From Acidithiobacillus ferridurans (GTDB taxonomy: Bacteria; Pseudomonadota; Gammaproteobacteria; Acidithiobacillales; Acidithiobacillaceae), in NCBI RefSeq assembly GCF_003966655.1, contig NZ_AP018795.1, positions 310,001-374,000 on the forward strand: a stretch of DNA of 64,000 nucleotides, given 5' to 3'. A program made the translations under genes and the position numbers. The notes under the pieces are model-generated. The model made no database searches. It had not been told where the DNA came from and saw only the letters and a list, made by a program, of their open reading frames with translations. Below, piece after piece: positions 27,079 through 34,664 of this stretch (positions are counted from its first letter, which is position 1; each line of letters begins with the position of its first letter).

Positions 27079-27807
27079 ATGTCGCAAATCACATCTGAAT
27101 GGGTTCAACTGGAAAACGGCCTACGCGCCTGGTATGCCCGCCCTGCCGACGTGGGTCCACACCCGGCCGTGCTGATCTTCATCGAGGCATTCGGAGTCAA
27201 CGCACACTTTCAGGACGTGGCCCAACGTCTTGCCCGGGCGGGTTATTGCGCCATAGTGCCCGACCTGTATCACGGCAAGACCTATGAATATTCCGATTTC
27301 AACAGTGCCATCGCCCACCTCAAAACTCTGAACGACGCAGTCGTCATGCAGGAAGCGCACATGGCCATCCAGGCACTGCAGCAACGCGCTGAGGTGCGTA
27401 AGGACGCCATCGGCACGCTGGGGTTCTGTATGGGTGGACGCTACGCCTTCATGGCCAACGCCATCCATGCAGAACATCTCCGCGCCGCAGTCGCCTTCTA
27501 CGGCGGCGGTATTGCTCCCGATCAGGATTCCGTCGGACGTAAATCGGTGCTGCACCTGGCGGATCAGATGGGGGCGCCGCTGCTGCTGCTCTATGGCGCC
27601 GAGGACCAATCCATCACCCCCGGAGAACATGGCCGCATCGCCACTGCGCTCAGCGCCGCCGGCAAGCGCTATACCCTGACCGTGTTTCCAGGCGCGCCAC
27701 ACGGTTTTTTTGCGGATCCTCGGGACAGCTTCCGTCCCGATGCCGCGCAGGAAGGCTGGCGCCTGACCCTTGACCACTTCACCCGTTATCTCGGAGCATC
27801 CGCATGA
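27079..27807 (+). CDS. Dienelactone hydrolase family protein
   Basis: A 242-residue alpha/beta hydrolase. The dienelactone-hydrolase triad is visible: Cys117 in GFCMGGR, Asp176 in YGAEDQSI and His208 in GAPHGF. Glu36 in IFIEAFG corresponds to the residue that gates the nucleophilic cysteine in this family. The family hydrolyses lactones and related activated esters; the natural substrate here is unknown. AAGGAGAT stands before the ATG. Its stop overlaps the OYE start by four bases, so the two enzymes are translationally coupled. Confidence 0.9.
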   Translation: MSQITSEWVQLENGLRAWYARPADVGPHPAVLIFIEAFGVNAHFQDVAQRLARAGYCAIVPDLYHGKTYEYSDFNSAIAHLKTLNDAVVMQEAHMAIQALQQRAEVRKDAIGTLGFCMGGRYAFMANAIHAEHLRAAVAFYGGGIAPDQDSVGRKSVLHLADQMGAPLLLLYGAEDQSITPGEHGRIATALSAAGKRYTLTVFPGAPHGFFADPRDSFRPDAAQEGWRLTLDHFTRYLGASA

Positions 27808-28880
27808 CGCACAAGCTGTTTTCCTCCTGGACGTTGCGCAGCGTCACCCTGCGCAACCGCATCTGCGTGGCGCCCATGTGCCAGTACTCCACGCCCGATG
27901 GCGTCGCCGGGGACTGGCATATGGTGCATCTCGGCAGCCGTGCCGTAGGTGGCGCCGGGCTGGTCATGGTTGAAGCGGCCGCCATCAGCCCGGAAGGCCG
28001 CATTTCCCCCCGCGACCTCGGTATCTGGACGGATACGCAGGCGCAGGCACTGGCCCCTATCGTGGCGTTCATGAAGGCGCAGGGGGCGGTCACCGCCATT
28101 CAGATCGCCCATGCGGGACGCAAGGCGTCCACCCGGCCGCCCTTTCTCGGTGGCGACCCCATTGCGACCGACGCAGAGGACGGCTGGGAGCCTCTGGGAC
28201 CCAGTGCCCTGCCCTTCCACCACAGCCATACCGTGCCCCACGCCATGGACGCCCAAAACCTGGAGAAGGTACGTAGGGACTTTGTGGCCGCGGCCAGGCG
28301 CGCACTGGCCGCAGGATTCGAGGTTCTGGAACTGCACATGGCCCACGGCTATCTGCTGCACAGCTTTCTGTCCCCCATCAGCAACCAGCGGACCGACGAA
28401 TACGGCGGCAGCCTGGAAAACCGCATGCGCCTGCCACTGGAAATCACCGCTGCCGTGCGCGCGGTGTGGCCCGAAGATCTGCCCCTCTGGGTGAGGATTT
28501 CCGCCACGGACTGGGTGCGCGGCGGCTGGGACCTGGAGCAGTCCGTCGTCCTCTCCAAGGCGCTGAAGGACCGTAGCGTGGACGTTATCGATTGCAGCAG
28601 CGGCGGCATGACGCCGGATGCCGTCATCCCCGCCGGCCCCGGCTTCCAGACGCCTTTCGCCAGCGCCATCCGCCAGGAGGTCGGCATACCCACCGTCGCT
28701 GTCGGCCTCATCACCGAGGCAATGCAGGCAGAACACATCCTCGTCACCGAGCAGGCCGACGCCGTGGCCCTGGCCCGGGAACTGCTGCGCAATCCCTACT
28801 GGCCCCTGCACGCAGCCCGAGAGCTCGGCGTCGAACTCGCCTGGCCCGTACAGTACGATCGCGCCAAAGCTCGTCCATAA
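27804..28880 (+). CDS. Old Yellow Enzyme-type NADH:flavin oxidoreductase (YqjM-like)
   Basis: A 358-residue FMN-dependent ene-reductase. Cys26 in VAPMCQYS matches the redox-tuning cysteine of YqjM/thermophilic-like Old Yellow Enzymes. QIAHAGRKAS carries the substrate-binding histidine region. The segment ELHMAHGYLLHSFLSPISN followed by RTDEYGGSLENR is the family signature. It reduces activated C=C bonds of electrophiles such as enones and maleimides. It is the last gene of the TetR-DLH-OYE operon. Confidence 0.94.
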   Translation: MTHKLFSSWTLRSVTLRNRICVAPMCQYSTPDGVAGDWHMVHLGSRAVGGAGLVMVEAAAISPEGRISPRDLGIWTDTQAQALAPIVAFMKAQGAVTAIQIAHAGRKASTRPPFLGGDPIATDAEDGWEPLGPSALPFHHSHTVPHAMDAQNLEKVRRDFVAAARRALAAGFEVLELHMAHGYLLHSFLSPISNQRTDEYGGSLENRMRLPLEITAAVRAVWPEDLPLWVRISATDWVRGGWDLEQSVVLSKALKDRSVDVIDCSSGGMTPDAVIPAGPGFQTPFASAIRQEVGIPTVAVGLITEAMQAEHILVTEQADAVALARELLRNPYWPLHAARELGVELAWPVQYDRAKARP

Positions 28881-28930
28881 TCCCCCTGCCATTCGGGGAC
28901 TGCCATCGGGGTGGCGGTAATGAGGGGATG

Positions 28931-29557
28931 TCAAACGGGGTTCGGGACGGATTCCACCAGCAGCTTCTGCAACTGCGCGAGTGTCGCCCTGCGCAGGGGT
29001 CGACCGTCCACGGGGGATGCGGGACTGCGCCGGTCCTCGTCCAGATCAAAGAGGACCAGACGCAGATCAGCCCCGGCAAAATTCAGTTTCAGGCAAGGAT
29101 AATCCCGGGCCGGGGCATCCCCATAATGAAGCCGCTGCCAGACCTCTTCATAAGCCACCTTCTGATCCATCAGAAAAAAAATCACGCTCTCCGGCGTGTC
29201 CACAAAAAGATGGAGGGTGACGGGCACGTGACGCGTCGCCGTCCCGGTCAGAACCGGCCCGGTCAGACGCGGCCGAAACTCCGCCAGCCACTGCATGGCC
29301 TGCGCAGCCTGCTCGCGGAGCAGGCGCAACTCCGCCTCATGCGCCTGACCATGGAAAAGCTGCAGACGTGACTGAAGCTCTTCCTCGATCTCCGCATTAC
29401 TTGGCCAGTCCTGTTGAGCATCGCCACCAGCGCCCAGGCGGCGCGCCGCCTTTTCCTTGGCCACCCGGAAGTCCACCACCCCTTCGTCAGCCATGATCCG
29501 CGCCGATTCCACCACTAGCAGGCGCCGCAAACGGGATTGTTGCTGTGACTTAACCAT
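28931..29557 (-). CDS. Conserved-looking protein of unknown function
   Basis: A 208-residue protein from the ATG at 29557 (MVKSQQQSRLRRLLVVESAR); an alternative in-frame ATG at 29590 would add 11 residues. The first third (ESARIMADEGVVDFRVAKEKAARRLGA) is a basic helical region seen in a family of proteobacterial hypothetical proteins. The later part (RHVPVTLHLFVDTPESVIFFLMDQKVAYEE) looks like an alpha/beta domain. No catalytic motif is assigned. It is convergent with the OYE gene and its 5' end faces away from tRNA-Leu. Confidence 0.7.
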   Translation of the reverse strand: MVKSQQQSRLRRLLVVESARIMADEGVVDFRVAKEKAARRLGAGGDAQQDWPSNAEIEEELQSRLQLFHGQAHEAELRLLREQAAQAMQWLAEFRPRLTGPVLTGTATRHVPVTLHLFVDTPESVIFFLMDQKVAYEEVWQRLHYGDAPARDYPCLKLNFAGADLRLVLFDLDEDRRSPASPVDGRPLRRATLAQLQKLLVESVPNPV

Positions 29558-29611
29558 TTCCGCACCCCGCTCATTGTCTACAAACGACATTCCGCATAAG
29601 ATAGCGCGAAT

Positions 29612-29696
29612 GCGAGAGTGGCGGAATTGGTAGACGCACTGGATTTAGGTTCCAGCGGTTACGGCCGTGCGAGTTCGAGTCTCGCCTTTCGCACCA
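29612..29696 (+). tRNA. tRNA-Leu (anticodon UAG)
   Basis: An 85-base class II tRNA. The acceptor stem GCGAGAG pairs with CTTTCGC, the discriminator is A and CCA is encoded. The anticodon stem CTGGA/TCCAG encloses TTTAGGT, giving anticodon TAG (reads CUA and probably other CUN leucine codons). A long variable arm (CGGTTACGGCCG) and a GTTCGAGTC T-loop segment are present. No duplicate of its 3' end was seen downstream, so there is no evidence of use as an attachment site. Confidence 0.97.
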
Positions 29697-29765
29697 ACTT
29701 CTCAAAATAGCCGTTGCGCCGTAAGGTTGTCGCGTGCTGCAAGTTGGGTACAAATGGGGGCATAA

Positions 29766-30332
29766 ATGAATATGCAACAATCCATTATGTCAGGATATCA
29801 AAAGTTTTTTACCAGAAGCGGCCGGGCACCGCGCTCAGAATACTGGTATTTCCTTTTATTCTATCTATTGTTGAATATTGCCGTACAACTACTGGGTATC
29901 TATCTCCGGACCCACGATCATTCCGGCACCACTTCCATTCTCCTTTCGATTGTCGCGATGGGGTTCTGGCTGGCAGCCCTGGCCACTGCCGTACCAATGC
30001 TGATGGTCACGGTCCGTCGTGTTCACGATATTGGACGGACGGGTTGGTGGGTAGGCGTCTCCTTTATCAACGGGCTCCTGCTCGACGGAGCGTTTGGATA
30101 TGTGATCTTCAGAACCACTATCATGCACAATACCCAAAATCTGCAGGCTGGTCTGCCCAGTGGCGGTATGGCAATCGTCTTGGGCATATTGGGCTTGATC
30201 GGCATCGCGTTGGGCCTTACGATCTTCATCTTCACCCTCCTGCCGGGAAGCCCAGGAGAGAACCGTTATGGCCCAAATCCTCTGGACTCCCACGCCACGC
30301 CTGTTTCCGGGCGCGAGTTCGATAGATCCTGA
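29766..30332 (+). CDS. DUF805 family membrane protein
   Basis: A 188-residue inner-membrane protein with about four helices. DUF805 landmarks are clear: TRSGRAPRSEYWYFLLFY at the start, VRRVHDIGRTGWW in the middle and PGSPGENRYGPNP near the end. The molecular function of the family is unknown. It begins the small accessory patch downstream of tRNA-Leu. Confidence 0.88.
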   Translation: MNMQQSIMSGYQKFFTRSGRAPRSEYWYFLLFYLLLNIAVQLLGIYLRTHDHSGTTSILLSIVAMGFWLAALATAVPMLMVTVRRVHDIGRTGWWVGVSFINGLLLDGAFGYVIFRTTIMHNTQNLQAGLPSGGMAIVLGILGLIGIALGLTIFIFTLLPGSPGENRYGPNPLDSHATPVSGREFDRS

Positions 30333-30364
30333 TCGAGGCACCTGTAATTCATGAGGATTTAACA

Positions 30365-31159
30365 TTGACCACCTTCAGACCAATTGCATTTGTCATGGCG
30401 TCAACCAATCATGGAACCATGATAGTCAACAGAAATGACTACAGAATCGTTCCCGGCGGGGAATTTGGCGTTGGCCATCAAATACTCACGTCGTCATCTT
30501 TCGACCAGCCCGAAGTGGATCTCGTCCTGCAGTTGTTATCCGCCAGAAGAACCCACCATGGCGATGGCGTCTTTGCCATCGATTGCGGCGCCAATATAGG
30601 CGTCCACACCATAGAGTGGGCAAAGCTCATGTATGGCTGGGGATCGGTGGTCGCCTTTGAAGCGCAGGAAAGAATTTTTTATGCGCTGGCGGGGAACATC
30701 GCCATCAACAACTGCTTCAACGCCAGAGCCGAATGGGCTGCCGTCGGCGCCGGCAACGGATTCATCGGGGTTCCGTCACCGGACTACAACCTGCCGTCGA
30801 GCTACGGCAGCCTGGAGTTGAAAAAATCGGCGAGCAACGAGTTCATCGGCCAGGAAATAGACTATTCAGAGGAAAAAACCATCCGGACGCGGATGGTTGC
30901 CATTGATCAGGCGATAAGTGGACGGGTTGATTTTATCAAAATAGACGTCGAGGGAATGGAAATCGATGTGCTCCATGGCGCAAGGGAAACGATCATACGC
31001 AATAAGCCAGGCATGCTCATTGAAAAAATAAAATCAGAGGAAAACGAACTGATCGGATTCGTTACCGGGCTAGGCTATAAAACATTCCAATTTGGGATCA
31101 ATATAATCGCCGTACACGAATCGGATCCGGTGATCTCCATCATAAATACCACGGTGTAG
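30365..31159 (+). CDS. FkbM family methyltransferase
   Basis: A 264-residue SAM-dependent methyltransferase from a TTG start at 30365 with GAGGAT eight bases upstream. Motif I is FAIDCGANIGVHTIEW and the FkbM signature is IKIDVEGMEIDVLHGA. The acceptor is unknown; relatives O-methylate sugars or small metabolites. The gene is visibly more AT-rich than its surroundings, especially after 30830, consistent with acquisition by transfer. It lies 32 bases after the DUF805 gene. Confidence 0.9.
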   Translation: MTTFRPIAFVMASTNHGTMIVNRNDYRIVPGGEFGVGHQILTSSSFDQPEVDLVLQLLSARRTHHGDGVFAIDCGANIGVHTIEWAKLMYGWGSVVAFEAQERIFYALAGNIAINNCFNARAEWAAVGAGNGFIGVPSPDYNLPSSYGSLELKKSASNEFIGQEIDYSEEKTIRTRMVAIDQAISGRVDFIKIDVEGMEIDVLHGARETIIRNKPGMLIEKIKSEENELIGFVTGLGYKTFQFGINIIAVHESDPVISIINTTV

Positions 31160-31275
31160 ATTCACGCCATGGAGCGGAGCACGACGTGTGCGGCGGCCGG
31201 GCAGAGCATCCTTACCGACGGCGCGAAGCGGATTGTCCTGGCAGATCGCCTGCGACCGAACACAATGCCTGAAAA

Positions 31276-32166
31276 ATGAAACGGTCATTCACCTCGGATT
31301 CCGGCCGGATCGTGTCCTATGAAGACATCGGTGACCCGAACGGAAAGTTGCCGGTATTGTTCCTTCACGGTACGCCCGGCTCCCGCCTGCAACTGGAGTT
31401 ACTGCCTGCAGCCCTGCGTAGCGGTCTGCGCTGGATCGCCTTCGACCGGGCGGGTTATGGAGCATCGGACCGGCAGCCGGGACTGACCATGACCGAAGTG
31501 GCGGCGACGGGCGAAGTTCTGGCCAACCATCTGGGGCTGGACGCCTTTCACGTGCTGGGTTTCTCGGGCGGTGGTCCCTACGCGCTGGCCTGCGCCCGCG
31601 CCATGCCGGGGCGGGTGCGCACCGTGCATCTGGCGAGCAGCTCGGGACCGGCGGAGCTTCCCGAGGTACGATCCGCCTTCGGTCTTCAGGACCACACCAT
31701 CTTTATCCTGGTGCGCCATGCACCGTGGCTTTTCAGGGCGCTGTTGCGCCTCAGAATGGCGGGCGTGCAGCGGAGGCCGGAGCGCTTCGTGGCGCAGTTC
31801 GCGGCAAAGATGACTACCCGGGACCATGCCCTGCTGGCGGCGCCCGACGTTCTGGCGAAGCTTTGCGACGATTTGCGGGAGGCTTTGCGGCAAGGGACTG
31901 CGGGGTTGGCTGACGATTTCGCGGTGCTCAACCGCCCCTGGCCCTTCCGCCTGGAGGATATCCGGGTGCCGGTGCATGTCTGGCAGGGTACACAGGATCA
32001 TGTGAACAATCTGCAGGTCGGTCTGGCGATGGCCGCACATTTGCCAAGTGCGCAGATCCATCTCCTGGAGTCAGGCTCGCATACGCTGTTGCTGACCCAT
32101 GCCGCGGAGATCCGTGCGGCGTTGGACCAGGATGAGGCCCTGGCTGCTCAGGAACCCGCTAAATGA
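31276..32166 (+). CDS. Alpha/beta hydrolase fold protein
   Basis: A 296-residue soluble hydrolase. The oxyanion segment LFLHGTPGSR, the nucleophile elbow GFSGGGPYAL (serine) and a late histidine in ESGSHTLLLTH are all placed as in the family, with an acid residue in WQGTQDHVNN. The substrate is unknown. Its 3' end overlaps the convergent methyltransferase-like gene by eight bases. Confidence 0.9.
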   Translation: MKRSFTSDSGRIVSYEDIGDPNGKLPVLFLHGTPGSRLQLELLPAALRSGLRWIAFDRAGYGASDRQPGLTMTEVAATGEVLANHLGLDAFHVLGFSGGGPYALACARAMPGRVRTVHLASSSGPAELPEVRSAFGLQDHTIFILVRHAPWLFRALLRLRMAGVQRRPERFVAQFAAKMTTRDHALLAAPDVLAKLCDDLREALRQGTAGLADDFAVLNRPWPFRLEDIRVPVHVWQGTQDHVNNLQVGLAMAAHLPSAQIHLLESGSHTLLLTHAAEIRAALDQDEALAAQEPAK

Positions 32167-32728
32167 TACCGGGAACAAGGCAGTACGTGCAGTTGCGGTA
32201 TTCCTGATAAGCGATCCCGAAGGCGTCCACGAGTATGCGTTCCTCTTTGACGATTCTCCAGAGGTAGGCCAAAATAACAGGAACGACGATCAGGATGGCG
32301 GTGGCCCAGTAGCCAAACGACAGCGCCAACCCCAAAAAACAGAGTAGCGCTCCCGTATAGGATGGATGGCGCACCATGCGATAGGGTCCATGTCGGATCA
32401 GCCGGTGCCCAGGCTGAATGGCCAGATCCACGGTGAAATATCTCCTCAACGTCATGATCGCGTATGTTCGCAACAGGAGTCCCGCCATGAGTAACGAAAC
32501 CCCCACCCGCGGTAGATAGAGCGCGATATGTGGCTCCTGACGGATTTCCAGAGCCAACACGCAAGCCCAACTTCCTACGCTGGACAAGATCACGACGTTG
32601 AATATTTTTGAAGACCCGCCATCCTGCCTGTTCGCATTCATGGGGGAACGGAAAAAGTATTCCAGGTACAGCTCCAGCAATATCCACGCTGACAACAGCG
32701 CTAACAGCAGAACAGCAGATACCATCAT
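32159..32728 (-). CDS. Isoprenylcysteine carboxylmethyltransferase/PEMT-like membrane methyltransferase
   Basis: A 189-residue membrane protein. The C-terminal half has the ICMT/phospholipid N-methyltransferase signature: HRLIRHGPYRMVRHPSYTGA, followed by a hydrophobic segment and KEERILVDAFGIAYQEYRN. These residues bind SAM at the membrane face. Bacterial members have diverse or unknown acceptors. The start has two ATGs (32725, 32728). Confidence 0.85.
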   Translation of the reverse strand: MMVSAVLLLALLSAWILLELYLEYFFRSPMNANRQDGGSSKIFNVVILSSVGSWACVLALEIRQEPHIALYLPRVGVSLLMAGLLLRTYAIMTLRRYFTVDLAIQPGHRLIRHGPYRMVRHPSYTGALLCFLGLALSFGYWATAILIVVPVILAYLWRIVKEERILVDAFGIAYQEYRNCTYCLVPGII

Positions 32729-32851
32729 TCCTCACCGCCCTTGAGCCCCTTGCCCCGATCACCAGCGATGAAACAGTGTACCACCATATCTCCACATCCT
32801 GAATCCTTGAGATTATCCCGAATGTTACGACAGCTATTCAACGCCGGTGCG

Positions 32852-33517
32852 TTAGCGGATGAGCCACCCAGGCAAGGCGGTGGGGTCGGCAAAACACATC
32901 GCGGCACCGCTGGCATCCAGGCGTTCCGCGCCGTGTACGCCGCACAGCACCCCCACCGGCAGGACCCCGGCGGCCACGGCCATTTCCATGTCATGCACAG
33001 TGTCGCCCACCATGATGGCCGCTGCTGGGGGCAGGTCATAGTGCCGTAGCAGTTCGCGGAGCATCAGGGGGTCGGGTTTGGAGCGGCTTTCATCGGCACA
33101 GCGGCTGGCGCTGATGCAGGCGGCAAGGAGGGGATGTTCGCCCAGCACCCGATCCAGCCCGCGACGGGTTTTACCGGTAGCCACCGCAATCTCGTAACCA
33201 GCGCCAGCGAGTTGCACCAGCGCGTCTTCCACCCCGGGAAAGAGGGGCATTTGGCCGACCGGGGTGCCGAAAAAGCACTCCCGGTAACCCGCCAGAATCC
33301 GTTCCCGGGTAGGCTGATCCGCATCGGGGGCGAGGGCCGCCAGGGCGTCTTCCAGTCCCAATCCGATAATTTCCCGGTACTGCTGTACGCCGCGATCCGC
33401 CAGCCCTGCATAGGCAAACGCATGGGACAGGCAGCCGCAGATGGTAGAGATGCTATCCATGAGGGTACCGTCCCAATCGAAAACGATCAGCCGGCAATCA
33501 CTGGGGGGCGGGATCAT
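32852..33517 (-). CDS. HAD-superfamily phosphatase (phosphoglycolate phosphatase-like)
   Basis: A 221-residue HAD subfamily IA hydrolase. Motif I is FDWDGTLMDS (two catalytic aspartates), motif II is VATGKTRRG and motifs III/IV are SKPDPLML and VGDTVHDMEMA. The start overlaps the rluC stop by four bases. The rluC-HAD pair is frequent in proteobacteria, where the phosphatase is often annotated Gph-like; the physiological substrate is not known. Confidence 0.9.
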   Translation of the reverse strand: MIPPPSDCRLIVFDWDGTLMDSISTICGCLSHAFAYAGLADRGVQQYREIIGLGLEDALAALAPDADQPTRERILAGYRECFFGTPVGQMPLFPGVEDALVQLAGAGYEIAVATGKTRRGLDRVLGEHPLLAACISASRCADESRSKPDPLMLRELLRHYDLPPAAAIMVGDTVHDMEMAVAAGVLPVGVLCGVHGAERLDASGAAMCFADPTALPGWLIR

Positions 33518-34467
33518 CCGGCGGATTCCTTGCGCAGTTGGGTCAGGACGGCCTGCAGATCAGCCGGCAGCGGGGCCTCGATGCGCATGGGTCGGCCGTC
33601 CTGCGGGTGGCGGAAGGCCACCAGGGCCGCATGCAAAAAAAGTCGCTGCAGGCCCAGGATACGCAGGCGCTGGTTGAAGATCGCATCGCCATATTTCTCA
33701 TCACCCGCCACCGAATGCCCTATCGCTTGCAGGTGAACCCGAATCTGGTGCGTACGCCCGGTATCGAGGTCCGCCTGCAACAGCACCGCACCGCGGAAAC
33801 GTTCCAGTGGTAGAAAACGCGTATGTGCAGCCTTACCCTCCACCGGGTCCACCCGCACCATGCGCTCGCCGGACTGCAGGGTGTTCTTGCGCAGGGCCAG
33901 ACGCACGGAGCGCACCTTGCCCTGCCAGTCACCGGCCGCCAGCGCCAGATAACGTTTCTCCATGAGGCCTTCCCGCAGGGCTTCATGGAGCGCACGCAGC
34001 GCCGAGCGCTTCTTGCTGAATATCAGACAGCCGGAGGTGTCGCGGTCCAGGCGATGTACCAGTTCCAGTTCACGGGCATCAGGCCGCAACTGGCGCAATG
34101 CCTCGATGACGCCCCAGCTCAAGCCCGACCCCCCATGCACGGCCAGCCCGCTGGGCTTGTCCAGCACCAGCAGATAAGTGTCTTCGTAAAGGACAGCGGC
34201 TTCCAACTGGCTCTGCAGGTAGGTGGGCAGCACGGCGGGATCGCTGGGCGCCGCCACCCGCACCGGCGGCAGGCGCAGCACATCGCCCTCAGCCAGGTGG
34301 TAGTGCGGCCGCGCCCGCCCTTTGTTCACCCGAACTTCGCCACTGCGCAGGATTTTGTAGATATGGGAGCGCGGCACACCTTTCATCACCCGCAAGAGGA
34401 AGTTGTCCAGCCTCTGCCCGGCTTCCGCGTCGGTTACCTGCCATTGCCGCACCCCGTTTCCCGTCAT
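33514..34467 (-). CDS. rluC: 23S rRNA pseudouridine synthase RluC
   Basis: A 317-residue RluA-family enzyme. An N-terminal S4 RNA-binding domain (QRLDNFLLRVMKGVPRSHIYKILRSGEVRVNKG) is followed by the catalytic domain with the HRLDRDTSGCLIF motif, whose aspartate is catalytic. Its divergence from rne, with the rluC start about 200 bases from the rne start, is the arrangement known from E. coli and supports RluC over RluD. Confidence 0.92.
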   Translation of the reverse strand: MTGNGVRQWQVTDAEAGQRLDNFLLRVMKGVPRSHIYKILRSGEVRVNKGRARPHYHLAEGDVLRLPPVRVAAPSDPAVLPTYLQSQLEAAVLYEDTYLLVLDKPSGLAVHGGSGLSWGVIEALRQLRPDARELELVHRLDRDTSGCLIFSKKRSALRALHEALREGLMEKRYLALAAGDWQGKVRSVRLALRKNTLQSGERMVRVDPVEGKAAHTRFLPLERFRGAVLLQADLDTGRTHQIRVHLQAIGHSVAGDEKYGDAIFNQRLRILGLQRLFLHAALVAFRHPQDGRPMRIEAPLPADLQAVLTQLRKESAG

Positions 34468-34493
34468 TTTCCCTGCCTCTGTGCTTTTTTCAT

Positions 34494-34523
34494 TTGCGAT
34501 TCTATTCTTTTATGGCATATATT
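34494..34523 (+). promoter_or_regulatory. Probable sigma-70 promoter of rne
   Basis: TTGCGA (34494-34499), an 18-base spacer and TATATT (34518-34523). Initiation near 34530 would place the first hairpin of the rne leader at the extreme 5' end of the transcript. Confidence 0.5.
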
Positions 34524-34530
34524 TCGACCT

Positions 34531-34589
34531 GGGCCGCTGCGCTTCTCGGAGCGCGGCCCCAATTTCAGCATCGACGGGTAACCCCGTCG
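34531..34589 (+). promoter_or_regulatory. Structured 5' leader of rne (two strong hairpins)
   Basis: Hairpin 1 pairs GGGCCGC (34531-34537) with GCGGCCC (34553-34559). Hairpin 2 pairs CGACGGG (34572-34578) with CCCGTCG (34583-34589) around a four-base loop. In E. coli, RNase E autoregulates by cutting its own mRNA through a structured leader, so an equivalent role is plausible here. The inference is based on position and structure only. Confidence 0.55.
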
Positions 34590-34664
34590 GTCCCAATTAC
34601 AAACGCTGCGCTCCCTGGTGGGCCCTTTGGGCTTGCGGGTTGAGCGCCGGAGAACGAAGAACTT

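Noticed and set aside
31160-31275. Possible remnant element between the FkbM and hydrolase genes
   Set aside because: GC-rich spacer with an open antisense frame, but no repeat partner in this window and no recognisable sequence.
29696-32850. Genomic island bounded by tRNA-Leu attachment repeats
   Set aside because: No second copy of the tRNA 3' end was found by eye and no integrase gene is present.
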